A DNA stretch of 64,000 nt. Source: Petrolisthes cinctipes (lineage: Eukaryota > Arthropoda > Malacostraca > Decapoda > Porcellanidae). Every line of letters starts with the position of its first letter. Within the stretch, counting starts at the first letter, position 1. This document shows, in pieces, positions 35,001-49,339 of this stretch. The DNA is taken from assembly GCA_033782935.1 (NCBI GenBank), contig JAWQEG010000526.1, positions 1,017,501-1,081,500 of the forward strand. Reading direction: 5' to 3'. Made by a program: the position numbers and the translations under genes. The notes under the pieces were generated by a model. The model made no database searches. It saw nothing but the letters and a program-made list of their open reading frames with translations, and had not been told where the DNA came from.

Positions 35001-36706
35001 GAATTTTGAAAATGCTCTAACACGGAGTAGGCATGTACAGATCGCTTCTGGGACCCCTAAATATCGAATTTTCGGGTGTTTAGGGCCAGAATTTGAGATA
35101 TAAACGGGTACTGAAGATGCATGCACATATCGACTTTTGGGCACCTAAAAGATCGATTTTCAGTATGTTTTTGGCCTGTATTTTGAAAATACTCTAACAC
35201 GGAGTAGGCATGTACAGATACCTTCTGGGACCTCTAAATATCGAATTTTCGGGTGTTTTGGGACTGAATTTGAGATATCGATTTTTTGGCACCTAAAATA
35301 TCGATTTTTAGCATGTTTTTATCCTATATTTTGAAAATATTCTAGCACTGTGTAGGCATGTACAGATTGCTTCTGGGACCCCAAAATATTGAATTTTCGG
35401 GTGTTTTGAGCCTGAATTTAGGATATAAACGGGTACAGAAGATACATGCACATATTGACTTTGGGCACCAAAAATATCGATTTTCAGCATGTTTTGGGCC
35501 TGAATTTTGAAAATACTCTAACACGGAGTAGGCATGTACAGATTGCTTCTGGGACCCCAAAATATCGAATTTTCGGGTGTTTTGAGCCTGAATTTGAGAT
35601 ATAAACGGGTACTGAAGATGCATGCACATATCGACTTTTGTGCACCTAAAAGATCGATTTTCAGTATGTTTTGAGCATGTATTTTGAAAATACTCTAACA
35701 CGGAGTAGGCATGTACAGATCGCTTCTGGGACCCGTAAATATCGAATTTTCGGGTGTTTTGGGACTGAATTTGAGATATCGACTTTTTGGCACCTAAAAG
35801 ATCGATTTTTAGCATGTTTTTAGCCTATATTTTGAAAATATTCTAGCACTGAGTAGGCATGTACAGATTGCTTCTGGGACCCCAAAATATTGAATTTTCG
35901 GGTGTTTTGAGCCTGAATTTGAGATATAAACGGGTACAGAAGATACATGCACATATTGACTTTGGGCACCAAAAATATCGATTTTCAGCATGTTTTGGGC
36001 CTGAATTTTGAAAATACTCTAACACTGAGTAGGCATGTACAGATTGCTTCTGGGACCCCAAAATATTGAATTTTCGGGTGTTTTGAGCCTGAATTTGAGA
36101 TATAAACGGGTACTGAAGATGCATACACATATCGACTTTTGTGCACCTAAAAGATCGATTTTCAGTATGTTTTGAGCATGTATTTTGAAAATACTCTAAC
36201 ACGGAGTAGGCATGTACAGATCGCTTTTGGGACCCCTAAATATCGAATTTTCGGGTGTTTTGGGACTGAATTTGAGAAATCGACTTTTTGGCACCTAAAA
36301 GATCGATTTTTTGCATGTTTTTAGCCTATATTTTGAAAATATTCTAGCACTGAGTAGGCATGTACAGATTGCTTCTGGGACCCCAAAATATTGAATTTTC
36401 GGGTGTTTTGAGCCTGAATTTGAGATATAAACGGGTACAGAAGATGCATGCACATATTGACTTTGGGCACCAAAAATATCGATTTTCAGCATGTTTTGGG
36501 CCTGAATTTTGAAAATACTCTAACATGGAGTAGGCATGTACAGATCGCTTCTGGGACCCCAAAATATCGAATTTTCGGGTGTTTAGGGCCAGAATTTGAG
36601 ATATAAACGGGTACAGAAGATGCATGCACATATCGACTTTTGGGCACCTAAAAGATCGATTTTGAGCATGTTTTTGGCCTGTATTTTGAAAATACTCTAA
36701 CACGGA

Positions 36707-39700
36707 GTAGGCATGTACAGATACCTTCTGGGACCTCTAAATATCGAATTTTCGGGTGTTTTGGGACTGAATTTGAGATATCGATTTTTTGGCACCTAAA
36801 ATGTCGATTTTTAGCATGTTTTTAGCCTATATTTTGAAAATATTCTAGCACTGTGTAGGCATGTACAGATTGCTTCTGGGACCCCAAAATATTGAATTTT
36901 CGGGTGTTTTGAGCCTGAATTTGAGATATAAACGGGTACAGAAGATACATGCACATATTGACTTTTGGCATCTAAAATATCGATTTTCAGCATGTTTTGG
37001 GCCTGTATATTGAAAATACTCTAACACTGAGTAGGCATGTACAGATTGCTTCTGGGACCCCAAAATATTGAATTTTCGGGTGTTTTGAGCCTGAATTTGA
37101 GATATAAACGGGTACAGAAGATACATGCACATATTGACTTTGGGCACCAAAAATATCGATTTTCAGCATGTTTTGGGCCTGAATTTTGAAAATACTCTAA
37201 CATGGGGTAGGCATGTACAGATCGCTTCTGGGACCCCAAAATATCGAATTTTCGGGTGTTTAGGGCCAGAATTTGAGATATAAACGGGTACAGAAGATGC
37301 ATGCACATATCGACTTTTGGGCACCTAAAAGATCGATTTTGAGCATGTTTTTGGCCTGTATTTTGAAAATACTCTAACACGGAGTAGGCATGTACAGATA
37401 CCTTCTGGGACCTCTAAATATCGAATTTTCAGGTGTTTTGGGACTGAATTTGAGATATCGATTTTTTGGCACCTAAAAGATCGATTTTTAGCATGTTTTT
37501 AGCCTATATTTTGAAAATATTCTAGCACTGTGTAGGCATGTACAGATTGCTTCTGGGACCCCAAAATATTGAATTTTCGGGTGTTTTGAGCCTGAATTTG
37601 AGATATAAACGGGTACAGAAGATGCATGCACATATCGACTTTTGGGCACCTAAAAGATCGATTTTGAGCATGTTTTTGGCCTGTATTTTGAAAATACTCT
37701 AACACGGAGTAGGCATGTACAGATACCTTCTGGGACCTCTAAATATCGAATTTTCGGGTGTTTTGGGACTGAATTTGAGATATCGATTTTTTGGCACCTA
37801 AAAGATCGATTTTTAGCATGTTTTTAGCCTATATTTTGAAAATATTCTAGCACTGTGTAGGCATGTACAGATTGCTTCTGGGACCCCAAAATATTGAATT
37901 TTCGGGTGTTTTGAGCCTGAATTTGAGATATAAACGGGTACAGAAGATACATGCACATATTGACTTTGGGCACCAAAAATATCGATTTTCAGCATGTTTT
38001 GGGCCTGAATTTTGAAAATACTCTAACACGGAGTAGGCATGTACAGATCGCTTCTGGGACCCCAAAATATCGAATTTTCGGGTGTTTAGGGCCACAATTT
38101 GAGATATAAACGGGTACAGAAGATGCATGCACATATCGACTTTTGGGCACCTAAAAGATCGATTTTGAGCATGTTTTTGGCCTGTATTTTGAAAATACTC
38201 TAACACGGAGTAGGCATGTACAGATACCTTCTGGGACCTCTAAATATCGAATTTTCGGGTGTTTTGGGACTGAATTTGAGATATCGATTTTTTGGCACCT
38301 AAAATGTCGATTTTTAGCATGTTTTTAGCCTATATTTTGAAAATATTCTAGCACTGTGTAGGCATGTACAGATTGCTTCTGGGACCCCAAAATATTGAAT
38401 TTTCGGGTGTTTTGAGCCTGAATTTGAGATATAAACGGGTACAGAAGATACATGCACATATTGACTTTGGGCACCAAAAATATCGATTTTCAGCATGTTT
38501 TGGGCCTGAATTTTGAAAATACTCTAACATGGGGTAGGCATGTACAGATCGCTTCTGGGACCCCAAAATATCGAATTTTCGGGTGTTTAGGGCCAGAATT
38601 TGAGATATAAACGGGTACAGAAGATGCATGCACATATCGACTTTTGGGCACCTAAAAGATCGATTTTGAGCATGTTTTTGGCCTGTATTTTGAAAATACT
38701 CTAACACGGAGTAGGCATGTACAGATACCTTCTGGGACCTCTAAATATCGAATTTTCAGGTGTTTTGGGACTGAATTTGAGATATCGATTTTTTGGCACC
38801 TAAAAGATCGATTTTTAGCATGTTTTTAGCCTATATTTTGAAAATATTCTAGCACTGTGTAGGCATGTACAGATTGCTTCTGGGACCCCAAAATATTGAA
38901 TTTTCGGGTGTTTTGAGCCTGAATTTGAGATATAAACGGGTACAGAAGATGCATGCACATATCGACTTTTGGGCACCTAAAAGATCGATTTTGAGCATGT
39001 TTTTGGCCTGTATTTTGAAAATACTCTAACACGGAGTAGGCATGTACAGATACCTTCTGGGACCTCTAAATATCGAATTTTCGGGTGTTTTGGGACTGAA
39101 TTTGAGATATCGATTTTTTGGCACCTAAAAGATCGATTTTTAGCATGTTTTTAGCCTATATTTTGAAAATATTCTAGCACTGTGTAGGCATGTACAGATT
39201 GCTTCTGGGACCCCAAAATATTGAATTTTCGGGTGTTTTGAGCCTGAATTTGAGATATAAACGGGTACAGAAGATACATGCACATATTGACTTTGGGCAC
39301 CAAAAATATCGATTTTCAGCATGTTTTGGGCCTGAATTTTGAAAATACTCTAACACGGAGTAGGCATGTACAGATCGCTTCTGGGACCCCAAAATATCGA
39401 ATTTTCGGGTGTTTAGGGCCACAATTTGAGATATAAACGGGTACAGAAGATGCATGCACATATCGACTTTTGGGCACCTAAAAGATCGATTTTGAGCATG
39501 TTTTTGGCCTGTATTTTGAAAATACTCTAACACGGAGTAGGCATGTACAGATACCTTCTGGGACCTCTAAATATCGAATTTTCGGGTGTTTTGGGACTGA
39601 ATTTGAGATATCGATTTTTTGGCACCTAAAATGTCGATTTTTAGCATGTTTTTAGCCTATATTTTGAAAATATTCTAGCACTGTGTAGGCATGTACAGAT

Positions 39701-41039
39701 TGCTTCTGGGACCCCAAAATATTGAATTTTCGGGTGTTTTGAGCCTGAATTTGAGATATAAACGGGTACAGAAGATACATGCACATATTGACTTTTGGCA
39801 TCTAAAATATCGATTTTCAGCATGTTTTGGGCCTGTATATTGAAAATACTCTAACACTGAGTAGGCATGTACAGATTGCTTCTGGGACCCCAAAATATTG
39901 AATTTTCGGGTGTTTTGAGCCTGAATTTGAGATATAAACGGGTACAGAAGATACATGCACATATTGACTTTGGGCACCAAAAATATCGATTTTCAGCATG
40001 TTTTGGGCCTGAATTTTGAAAATACTCTAACATGGGGTAGGCATGTACAGATCGCTTCTGGGACCCCAAAATATCGAATTTTCGGGTGTTTAGGGCCAGA
40101 ATTTGAGATATAAACGGGTACAGAAGATGCATGCACATATCGACTTTTAGGCACCTAAAAGATCGATTTTGAGCATGTTTTTGGCCTGTATTTTGAAAAT
40201 ACTCTAACACGGAGTAGGCATGTACAGATACCTTCTGGGACCTCTAAATATCGAATTTTCAGGTGTTTTGGGACTGAATTTGAGATATCGATTTTTTGGC
40301 ACCTAAAAGATCGATTTTTAGCATGTTTTTAGCCTATATTTTGAAAATATTCTAGCACTGTGTAGGCATGTACAGATTGCTTCTGGGACCCCAAAATATT
40401 GAATTTTCGGGTGTTTTGAGCCTGAATTTGAGATATAAACGGGTACAGAAGATGCATGCACATATCGACTTTTGGGCACCTAAAAGATCGATTTTGAGCA
40501 TGTTTTTGGCCTGTATTTTGAAAATACTCTAACACGGAGTAGGCATGTACAGATACCTTCTGGGACCTCTAAATATCGAATTTTCGGGTGTTTTGGGACT
40601 GAATTTGAGATATCGATTTTTTGGCACCTAAAAGATCGATTTTTAGCATGTTTTTAGCCTATATTTTGAAAATATTCTAGCACTGTGTAGGCATGTACAG
40701 ATTGCTTCTGGGACCCCAAAATATTGAATTTTCGGGTGTTTTGAGCCTGAATTTGAGATATAAACGGGTACAGAAGATACATGCACATATTGACTTTGGG
40801 CACCAAAAATATCGATTTTCAGCATGTTTTGGGCCTGAATTTTGAAAATACTCTAACACGGAGTAGGCATGTACAGATCGCTTCTGGGACCCCAAAATAT
40901 CGAATTTTCGGGTGTTTAGGGCCACAATTTGAGATATAAACGGGTACAGAAGATGCATGCACATATCGACTTTTGGGCACCAAAAAGATCGATTTTCAGT
41001 ATGTTTTTGGCCTGTATTTTGAAAATACTCTAACACGGA
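36707..41039 (+). repeat. Expanded dimer/trimer/tetramer block, copy 2
   Basis: Order is tetramer 36,707, dimer 37,384, trimer 37,709, trimer 38,210, dimer 38,711, trimer 39,036, tetramer 39,537, dimer 40,214 and trimer 40,539. The C monomer of 38,210 carries the ATGGGGTAGG boundary that is otherwise found next to tetramers. That trimer therefore looks like a recombinant of a normal trimer start and a tetramer end. The net change against copy 1 is +2,004 bp. Confidence 0.85.
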
Positions 41040-44000
41040 GTAGGCATGTACAGATGCCTTCTGGGACCTCTAAATATCGTATTTTCGGGTGTTTTGGGAC
41101 TGAATTTGAGATATCGAATTTTTGGCACCTAAAAGATCGATTTTTAGCATGTTTTTTGCCTATATTTTGAAAATATTCTAGCACTGAGTAGGCATGTAAA
41201 GATTGCTTCTGGGACCCCAAAATATTGAATTTTCGGGTGATTTGAGCCTGAATTTGAGATATAAACGGGTACAGAAGATACATGCACATATTGACTTTGG
41301 GCACCAAAAATATCGATTTTCAGCATGTTTTGGGCCTGAATTTTGAAAATACTCTAACACGGAGTAGTCATGTACAGATTGCTTCTGGGACCCCAAAATA
41401 TCGAATTTTCGGGTGTTTTGAGCCTGAATTTGAGATATAAACGGGTACTGAAGATGCATGCACATATCGACTTTTGTGCACCTAAAAGATCGATTTTCAG
41501 TACGTTTTGAGCATGTATTTTGAAAATACTCTAACACGGAGTAGGCATGTACAGATCGCTTCTGGGACCCCTAAATATCGAATTTTCGGGTGTTTTGGGA
41601 CTGAATTTGAGATATCGACTTTTTGGCACCTAAAAGATCGATTTTTAGCATGTTTTTAGCCTATATTTTGAAAATATTCTAGCACTGAGTAGGCATGTAC
41701 AGATTGCTTCTGGGACCCCAAAATATTGAATTTTCCGGTGTTTTGAGCCTGAATTTGAGATATAAACGGGTACAGAAGATACATGCACATATTGACTTTG
41801 GGCATCTAAAATATCGATTTTCAGCATGTTTTGGGCCTGAATTTTGAAAATGCTCTAACACGGAGTAGGCATGTACAGATCGCTTCTGGGACCCCTAAAT
41901 ATCGAATTTTCGGGTGTTTAGGGCCAGAATTTGAGATATAAACGGGTACTGAAGATGCATGCACATATCGACTTTTGGGCACCTAAAAGATCGATTTTCA
42001 GTATGTTTTTGGCCTGTATTTTGAAAATACTCTAACACGGAGTAGGCATGTACAGATACCTTCTGGGACCTCTAAATATCGAATTTTCGGGTGTTTTGGG
42101 ACTGAATTTGAGATATCGATTTTTTGGCACCTAAAATGTCGATTTTTAGCATGTTTTTATCCTATATTTTGAAAATATTCTAGCACTGTGTAGGCATGTA
42201 CAGATTGCTTCTGGGACCCCAAAATATTGAATTTTCGGGTGTTTTGAGCCTGAATTTGAGATATAAACGGGTACAGAAGATACATGCACATATTGACTTT
42301 GGGCACCAAAAATATCGATTTTCAGCATGTTTTGGGCCTGAATTTTGAAAATACACGGAGTAGGCATGTACAGATTGCTTCTGGGACCCCAAAATATCGA
42401 ATTTTCGGGTGTTTTGAGCCTGAATTTGAGATATAAACGGGTACTGAAGATGCAAGCACATATCGACTTTTGTGCACCTAAAAGATCGATTTTCAGTATG
42501 TTTTGAGCATGTATTTTGAAAACGGAGTAGGCATGTACAGATCGCTTCTGGGACCCCTAAATATCGAATTTTCGGGTGTTTTGGGACAGAATTTGAGATA
42601 TCGACTTTTTGGCACCTAAAAGATCGATTTTTTGCATGTTTTTAGCCTATATTTTGAAAATATTCTAGCACTGAGTAGGCATGTACAGATTGCTTCTGGG
42701 ACCCCAAAATATTGAATTTTCGGGTGTTTTGAGCCTGAATTTGAGATATAAACGGGTACAGAAGATACATGCACATATTGACTTTGGGCACCAAAAATAT
42801 CGATTTTCAGCATGTTTTAAGCCTGAATTTTGAAAATACTCTAACACGGAGTAGACATGTACAGATCGCTTCTGGGACCCCAAATTATCGAATTTTCGGG
42901 GGTTTAGGGCCAGAATTTGAGATATAAACGGGTAAAGAAGATGCATGCACATATCGACTTTTGGGCACCTAAAAGATCGATTTTCAGTATGTTTTTGTCC
43001 TGTATTTTGAAAATACTCTAACACGGAGTAAGCATGTACAGATCGCTTCTGGGACCCCTAAATATCGAATTTTCGGGTGTTTTGGGACTGAATTTGAGAT
43101 ATCGACTTTTTGGCACCAAAAAGATCGATTTTTAGCATGTTTTTAGCCTATATTTTGAAAATATTCTAGCACTGAGTAGGCATGTACAGATTGCTTCTGG
43201 GACCCCAAAATATTGAATTTTCGGGTGATTTGAGCCTGAATTTGAGATATAAACGGGTACAGAAGATACATGCACATATTGACTTTGGGCACCAAAAATA
43301 TCGATTTTCAGCATGTTTTGGGCCTGAATTTTGAAAATACTCTAACACGGAGTAGTCATGTACAGATTGCTTCTGGGACCCCAAAATATCGAATTTTCGG
43401 GTGTTTTGAGCCTGAATTTGAGATATAAACGGGTACTGAAGATGCATGCACATATCGACTTTTGTGCACCTAAAAGATCGATTTTCAGTACGTTTTGAGC
43501 ATGTATTTTGAAAATACTCTAACACGGAGTAAGCATGTACAGATCGCTTCTGGGACCCCTAAATATCGAATTTTCGGGTGTTTTGGGACTGAATTTGAGA
43601 TATCGACTTTTTGGCACCTAAAAGATCGATTTTTAGCATGTTTTTAGCCTATATTTTGAAAATATTCTAGCACTGAGTAGGCATGTACAGATTGCTTCTG
43701 GGACCCCAAAATATTGAATTTTCCGGTGTTTTGAGCCTGAATTTGAGATATAAACGGGTACAGAAGATACATGCACATATTGACTTTGGGCATCTAAAAT
43801 ATCGATTTTCAGCATGTTTTGGGCCTGAATTTTGAAAATGCTCTAACACGGAGTAGGCATGTACAGATCGCTTCTGGGACCCCTAAATATCGAATTTTCG
43901 GGTGTTTAGGGCCAGAATTTGAGATATAAACGGGTACTGAAGATGCATGCACATATCGACTTTTGGGCACCTAAAAGATCGATTTTCAGTATGTTTTTGG

Positions 44001-45015
44001 CCTGTATTTTGAAAATACTCTAACACGGAGTAGGCATGTACAGATACCTTCTGGGACCTCTAAATATCGAATTTTCGGGTGTTTTGGGACTGAATTTGAG
44101 ATATCGATTTTTTGGCACCTAAAATGTCGATTTTTAGCATGTTTTTATCCTATATTTTGAAAATATTCTAGCACTGTGTAGGCATGTACAGATTGCTTCT
44201 GGGACCCCAAAATATTGAATTTTCGGGTGTTTTGAGCCTGAATTTGAGATATAAACGGGTACAGAAGATACATGCACATATTGACTTTGGGCACCAAAAA
44301 TATCGATTTTCAGCATGTTTTGGGCCTGAATTTTGAAAATACACGGAGTAGGCATGTACAGATTGCTTCTGGGACCCCAAAATATCGAATTTTCGGGTGT
44401 TTTGAGCCTGAATTTGAGATATAAACGGGTACTGAAGATGCAAGCACATATCGACTTTTGTGCACCTAAAAGATCGATTTTCAGTATGTTTTGAGCATGT
44501 ATTTTGAAAACGGAGTAGGCATGTACAGATCGCTTCTGGGACCCCTAAATATCGAATTTTCGGGTGTTTTGGGACAGAATTTGAGATATCGACTTTTTGG
44601 CACCTAAAAGATCGATTTTTTGCATGTTTTTAGCCTATATTTTGAAAATATTCTAGCACTGAGTAGGCATGTACAGATTGCTTCTGGGACCCCAAAATAT
44701 TGAATTTTCGGGTGTTTTGAGCCTGAATTTGAGATATAAACGGGTACAGAAGATACATGCACATATTGACTTTGGGCACCAAAAATATCGATTTTCAGCA
44801 TGTTTTAAGCCTGAATTTTGAAAATACTCTAACACGGAGTAGACATGTACAGATCGCTTCTGGGACCCCAAATTATCGAATTTTCGGGGGTTTAGGGCCA
44901 GAATTTGAGATATAAACGGGTAAAGAAGATGCATGCACATATCGACTTTTGGGCACCTAAAAGATCGATTTTCAGTATGTTTTTGTCCTGTATTTTGAAA
45001 ATACTCTAACACGGA
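41040..45015 (+). repeat. Tandem duplication of a 1,988-bp four-HOR block
   Basis: Blocks 41,040-43,027 and 43,028-45,015 correspond to one block in copy 1 (6,986-8,973). Each holds four units, one the 485-bp variant, giving 501+501+485+501 = 1,988 bp. Shared variants include GTGATTTGAGCC, GTAGTCATGTAC, CAGTACGTTTTG, TTTTCCGGTG, GATGCAAGCAC and CAAATTATCG. The first unit differs between blocks: 41,040 has the CGTATTTTCGGG and TTTTTTGCCTAT variants, 43,028 has CGAATTTTCGGG and AGTAAGCATG. Confidence 0.9.
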
Positions 45016-45516
45016 GTAGGCATGTACAGATCGCTTCTGGGACCCCTAAATATCGAATTTTCGGGTGTTTTGGGACTGAATTTGAGATATCGACTTTTTG
45101 GCACCAAAAAGATCGATTTTTAGCATGTTTTTAGCCTATATTTTGAAAATATTCTAGCACTGAGTAGGCATGTACAGATTGCTTCTGGGACCCCAAAATA
45201 TTGAATTTTCGGGTGTTTTGAGCCTGAATTTGAGATATAAACGGGTACAGAAGATACATGCACATATTGACTTTGGGCATCTAAAATATAGATTTTCAGC
45301 ATGTTTTGGGCCTGAATTTTTAAAATACTCTAACACGGAGTAGGCATGTACAGATTGCTTCTGGGACCCCAAAATATTGAATTTTTGGGTGTTTTGAGCC
45401 TGAATTTGAGATATAAACGGGTACTGAAGATGCATGCACATATCGACTTTTGTGCACCTAAAAGATCGATTTTCAGTATGTTTTGAGCATGTATTTTGAA
45501 AATACTCTAACACGGA
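45016..45516 (+). repeat. Chimeric trimer at a deletion junction
   Basis: The unit starts like 8,974 (GATCGCTTCTGGGACCCCT, GGCACCAAAAAGATCG) and then takes up the private variants of 10,301 (AAAATATAGATTTTC, ATTTTTGGGTG). It also retains GGGCCTGAATTTTTAAAATAC, known from the 8,974 unit. The offset falls from 36,042 to 34,715, a loss of 1,327 bp (one trimer, one trimer and one dimer: 501+501+325). The alternating markers suggest more than one switch inside a single 501-bp unit. Confidence 0.8.
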
Positions 45517-46518
45517 GTAGGCATGTACAGATCGCTTCTGGGACCCCTACATATCGAATTTTCGGGTGTTTTGGGACTGAATTTGAGATATCGACTTTTT
45601 GGCACCTAAAAGATCGATTTTTAGCATGTTTTTAGCCTATATTTTGAAAATATTCTAGCACTGGGTAGGCATGTACAGATTGCTTCTGGGACCCCAAAAT
45701 ATTGAATTTTCGGGTGTTTTGAGGCTGAATTTGAGATATAAACGGGTACAGAAGATACATGCACATATTGACTTTGGGCACCAAAAATATCGATTTTCAG
45801 CATGTTTTATGCCTGAATTTTGAAAATACTCTAACACGGAGTAGGCATTTACAGATTGCTTCTGGGACCCTAAAATATTGAATTTTCGGGTGTTTTGAGC
45901 CTGAATTTGAGATATAAAAGGGTACAGAAGATGCATGCACATATCGACTTTTGGGCACCTAAAAGATCGATTTTCAGTATGTTTTTGGCCTGTACTTTGA
46001 AAATACTCTAACACAGAGTAGGCATGTACAGATACCTTCTGGGACCTCTAAATATCGAATTTTCGGGTGTTATGAAACTGAATTTGAGATATCGATTTTT
46101 TGGCACCTATAATATCGATTTTTAGCATGTTTTTAGCCTATATTTTGAAAATATTCTAGCACTGTGTAGGCATGTACAGATTGCTTCTGGGACCCCAAAA
46201 TATTGAATTTTCGGGTGTTTTGAGCCTGAATTTGAGATATAAACGGGTACAGAAGATACATGCACATATTGACTTTGGGCACCAAAAATATCGATTTTCA
46301 GCATGTTTTGGGCCTGAATTTTGAAAATACTCTAACACGGAGTAGGCATGTACAGATCGCTTCTGGGACCCCAAAATATCGAGTTTTCGGGTGTTTAGGG
46401 CCAGAATTTGAGATATAAACGGGTACAGAAGATGCATGCACATATCGACTTTTGGGCACCTAAAAGATCGATTTTCAGTATGTTTTTGGCCTGTATTTTG
46501 AAAATACTATAACACGGA

Positions 46519-47845
46519 GTAGGCATGTACAGATACCTTCTGGGACCTCTAAATATCGAATTTTCGGGTGTTTTGGGACTGAATTTGAGATATCGATTTT
46601 TTGGCACCTAAAATATCGATTTTCAGCATGTTTTTAGCCTATATTTTGAAAATATTCTAGCACTGTGTAGGTATGTACAGATTGCTTCTGGGACCCCAAA
46701 ATATTGAATTTTCGGGGGTTTTGAGCCTGAATTTGAGATATAAACGGGTACAGAAGATACATGCACATATTGACTTTGGGCATCTAAAATATCGATTTTC
46801 AGCATGTTTTGGGCCTGTATTTTGAAAATACTCTAACACTGAGTAGGCATGTACAGATTGCTTCTGGAACCCCAAAATATTGAATTTACGGGTGTTTTGA
46901 GCATGAATTTGAGATATAAACGGGTACTGAAGATGCATGCACATATCGACTTTTGTGCACCTAAAAGATCGATTTTCAGTATGTTTTGAGCATGTATTTT
47001 GAAAATACTCTAACACGGAGTAGGCATGTACAGATCGCTTCTGGGACCCCTAAATATCGAATTTTCGGGTCTTTTGGGACTGAATTTGAGATATCGACTT
47101 TTTGGCACCTAAAAGATCGATTTTTAGCATGTTTTTAGCCTATATTTTGAAAATATTCTAGCACTGAGTAGGCATGTACAGATCGCTTCTGGGACCCCAA
47201 AATATCGAATTTTCGGGTGTTTAGGGCCAGAATTTGAGATATAAACGGGTACAGAAGATGCATGCACATATCGACTTTTGGGCACCTAAAAGATCGATTT
47301 TCAGTATGTTTTTGGCCTGTATTTTGAAAATACTCTAACACGGAGTAGGCATGTACAGATACCTTCTGGGACCTCTAAATATCGAATTTTCGGGTGTTTT
47401 GGGACTGAATTTGAGATATCGATTTTTTGGCACCTAAAATGTCGATTTTTAGCATGTTTTTAGCCTATATTTTGAAAATATTCTAGCACTGTGTAGGCAT
47501 GTACAGATTGCTTCTGGGACCCCAAAATATTGAATTTTCGTGTGTTTTAAGCCGGAATTTGAGATATAAACGGGTACAGAAGATACATGCACATATTGAC
47601 TTTGGGCATCTAAAATATCGATTTTCAGCATGTTTTGGTCCTGTATTTTGAAAATACTCTAACAATGTGTAGGCATGTACAGATTGCTTCTGGGACCCCA
47701 AAATATCGAATTTTCGGGTGTTTTGAGCCTGAATTTGAGATATAAACGGGTACTGAAGATGCATGCACATATCGACTTTTGTGCACCTAAAAGATCGATT
47801 TTCAGTATGTTTTGAGCATGTATTTTGAAAATACTCTAACACGGA
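46519..47845 (+). repeat. HOR segment with no collinear match in copy 1
   Basis: It holds a trimer (46,519), a dimer (47,020) and a trimer (47,345) with private variants such as TTCGGGGGTTTTGAGCC (near 46,707), CTTCTGGAACCCC (near 46,861), TTTTCGTGTGTTTTAAGCC (near 47,534) and AACAATGTGTAGG (near 47,661). It occupies the place of copy 1's 11,804-16,970, including the 2,004-bp duplication. Either copy could be the altered one. Confidence 0.75.
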
Positions 47846-49339
47846 GTAGGCATGTACAGATACCTTCTGGGACCTCTAAATATCGAATTTTCGGGTGTTT
47901 TGGGACTGAATTTGAGATATCGATTTTTTGGCACCTAAAATGTCGATTTTTAGCATGTTTTTAGCCTATATTTTGAAAATATTCTAGCAATGTGTAGGCA
48001 TGTACAGATTGCTTCTGGGACCCCAAAATATTGAATTTTCGGGTGTTTTGAGCCTGAATTTGAGATATAAACGGGTACAGAAGATACATGCACATATTGA
48101 CTTTTGGCATCTAAAATATCGATTTTCAGCATGTTTTGGGCCTGTATTTTGAAAATACTCTAACACTGAGTAGGCATGTACAGATTGCTTCTGGGACCCC
48201 AAAATATTGAATTTTCGGGTGTTTTGAGCCTGAATTTGAGATATAAACGGGGACTGAAGATGCATGCACATATCCACTTTTGTGCGCCTAAAAGATCGAT
48301 TTTCAGTATGTTTTGAGCATGTATTTTGAAAATACTCTAACACGGAGTAAAGATCGCTTCTGGGACCCCTAAATATCGAATTTTCGGGTGTTTTGGGACT
48401 GAATTTGAGATATCGACTTTTTGGCACCTAAAAGATCGATTTTTAGCATGTTTTTAGCCTATATTTTGAAAATATTCTAGCACTGAGTAGGCATGTACAG
48501 ATTGCTTCTGGGACCCCAAAATATTGAATTTTCGGGTGTTTTGAGCCTGAATTTGAGATATAAACGTGTACAGAAGATACATGCACATATTGACTTTGGG
48601 CACCAAAAATTTCGATTTTTAGCATGTTTTGGGCCTGAATTTTGAAAATACTCTAACACGGAGTAGGCATGTACAGATCGCTTATGTGACCCCAAAATAT
48701 CGAATTTTCGGGTGTTTAATGCCAGAATTTGAGATATAAACGGGTACAGAAGATGCATGCACATATCGACTTTTGGGCACCTAAAAGATCGATTTTCAGT
48801 ATGTTTTTGGCCTGTATTTTGAAAATACTCTAACACGGAGTAGGCATGTACAGATACCTTCTGGGACCTCTAAATATCGAATTTTCGGGTGTTTTGGGAC
48901 TGAATTTGAGATATCGATTTTTTGGCACCTAAAATATTGATTTTCAGCATGTTTTTAGCCTATATTTTGAAAATATTCTAGCACTGTGTAGGCATGTACA
49001 GATTGCTTCTGGGACCCCAAAATATTGAATTTTCGGGTGTTTCGAGCCTGAATTTGAGATATAAACGGGTACAGAAGATACATGCACATATTGACTTTGG
49101 GCATCTAAAATATCGATTTTCAGCATGTTTTGGGCATGTATTTTGAAAATACTCTAACACGGAGTAGGCATGTACAGATCGCTTCTGGGACCCCAAAATA
49201 TCGAATTTTCGGGTGTTTTGAGCCAGAATTTGAGATATAAACGGGTACTGAAGGTGCATGCACATATCGACTTTTTGGCACCTAAAACATCAATTTTGAG
49301 CATGTTTTGGGCCAGTATTTTGAAATACTCTAACACGGA

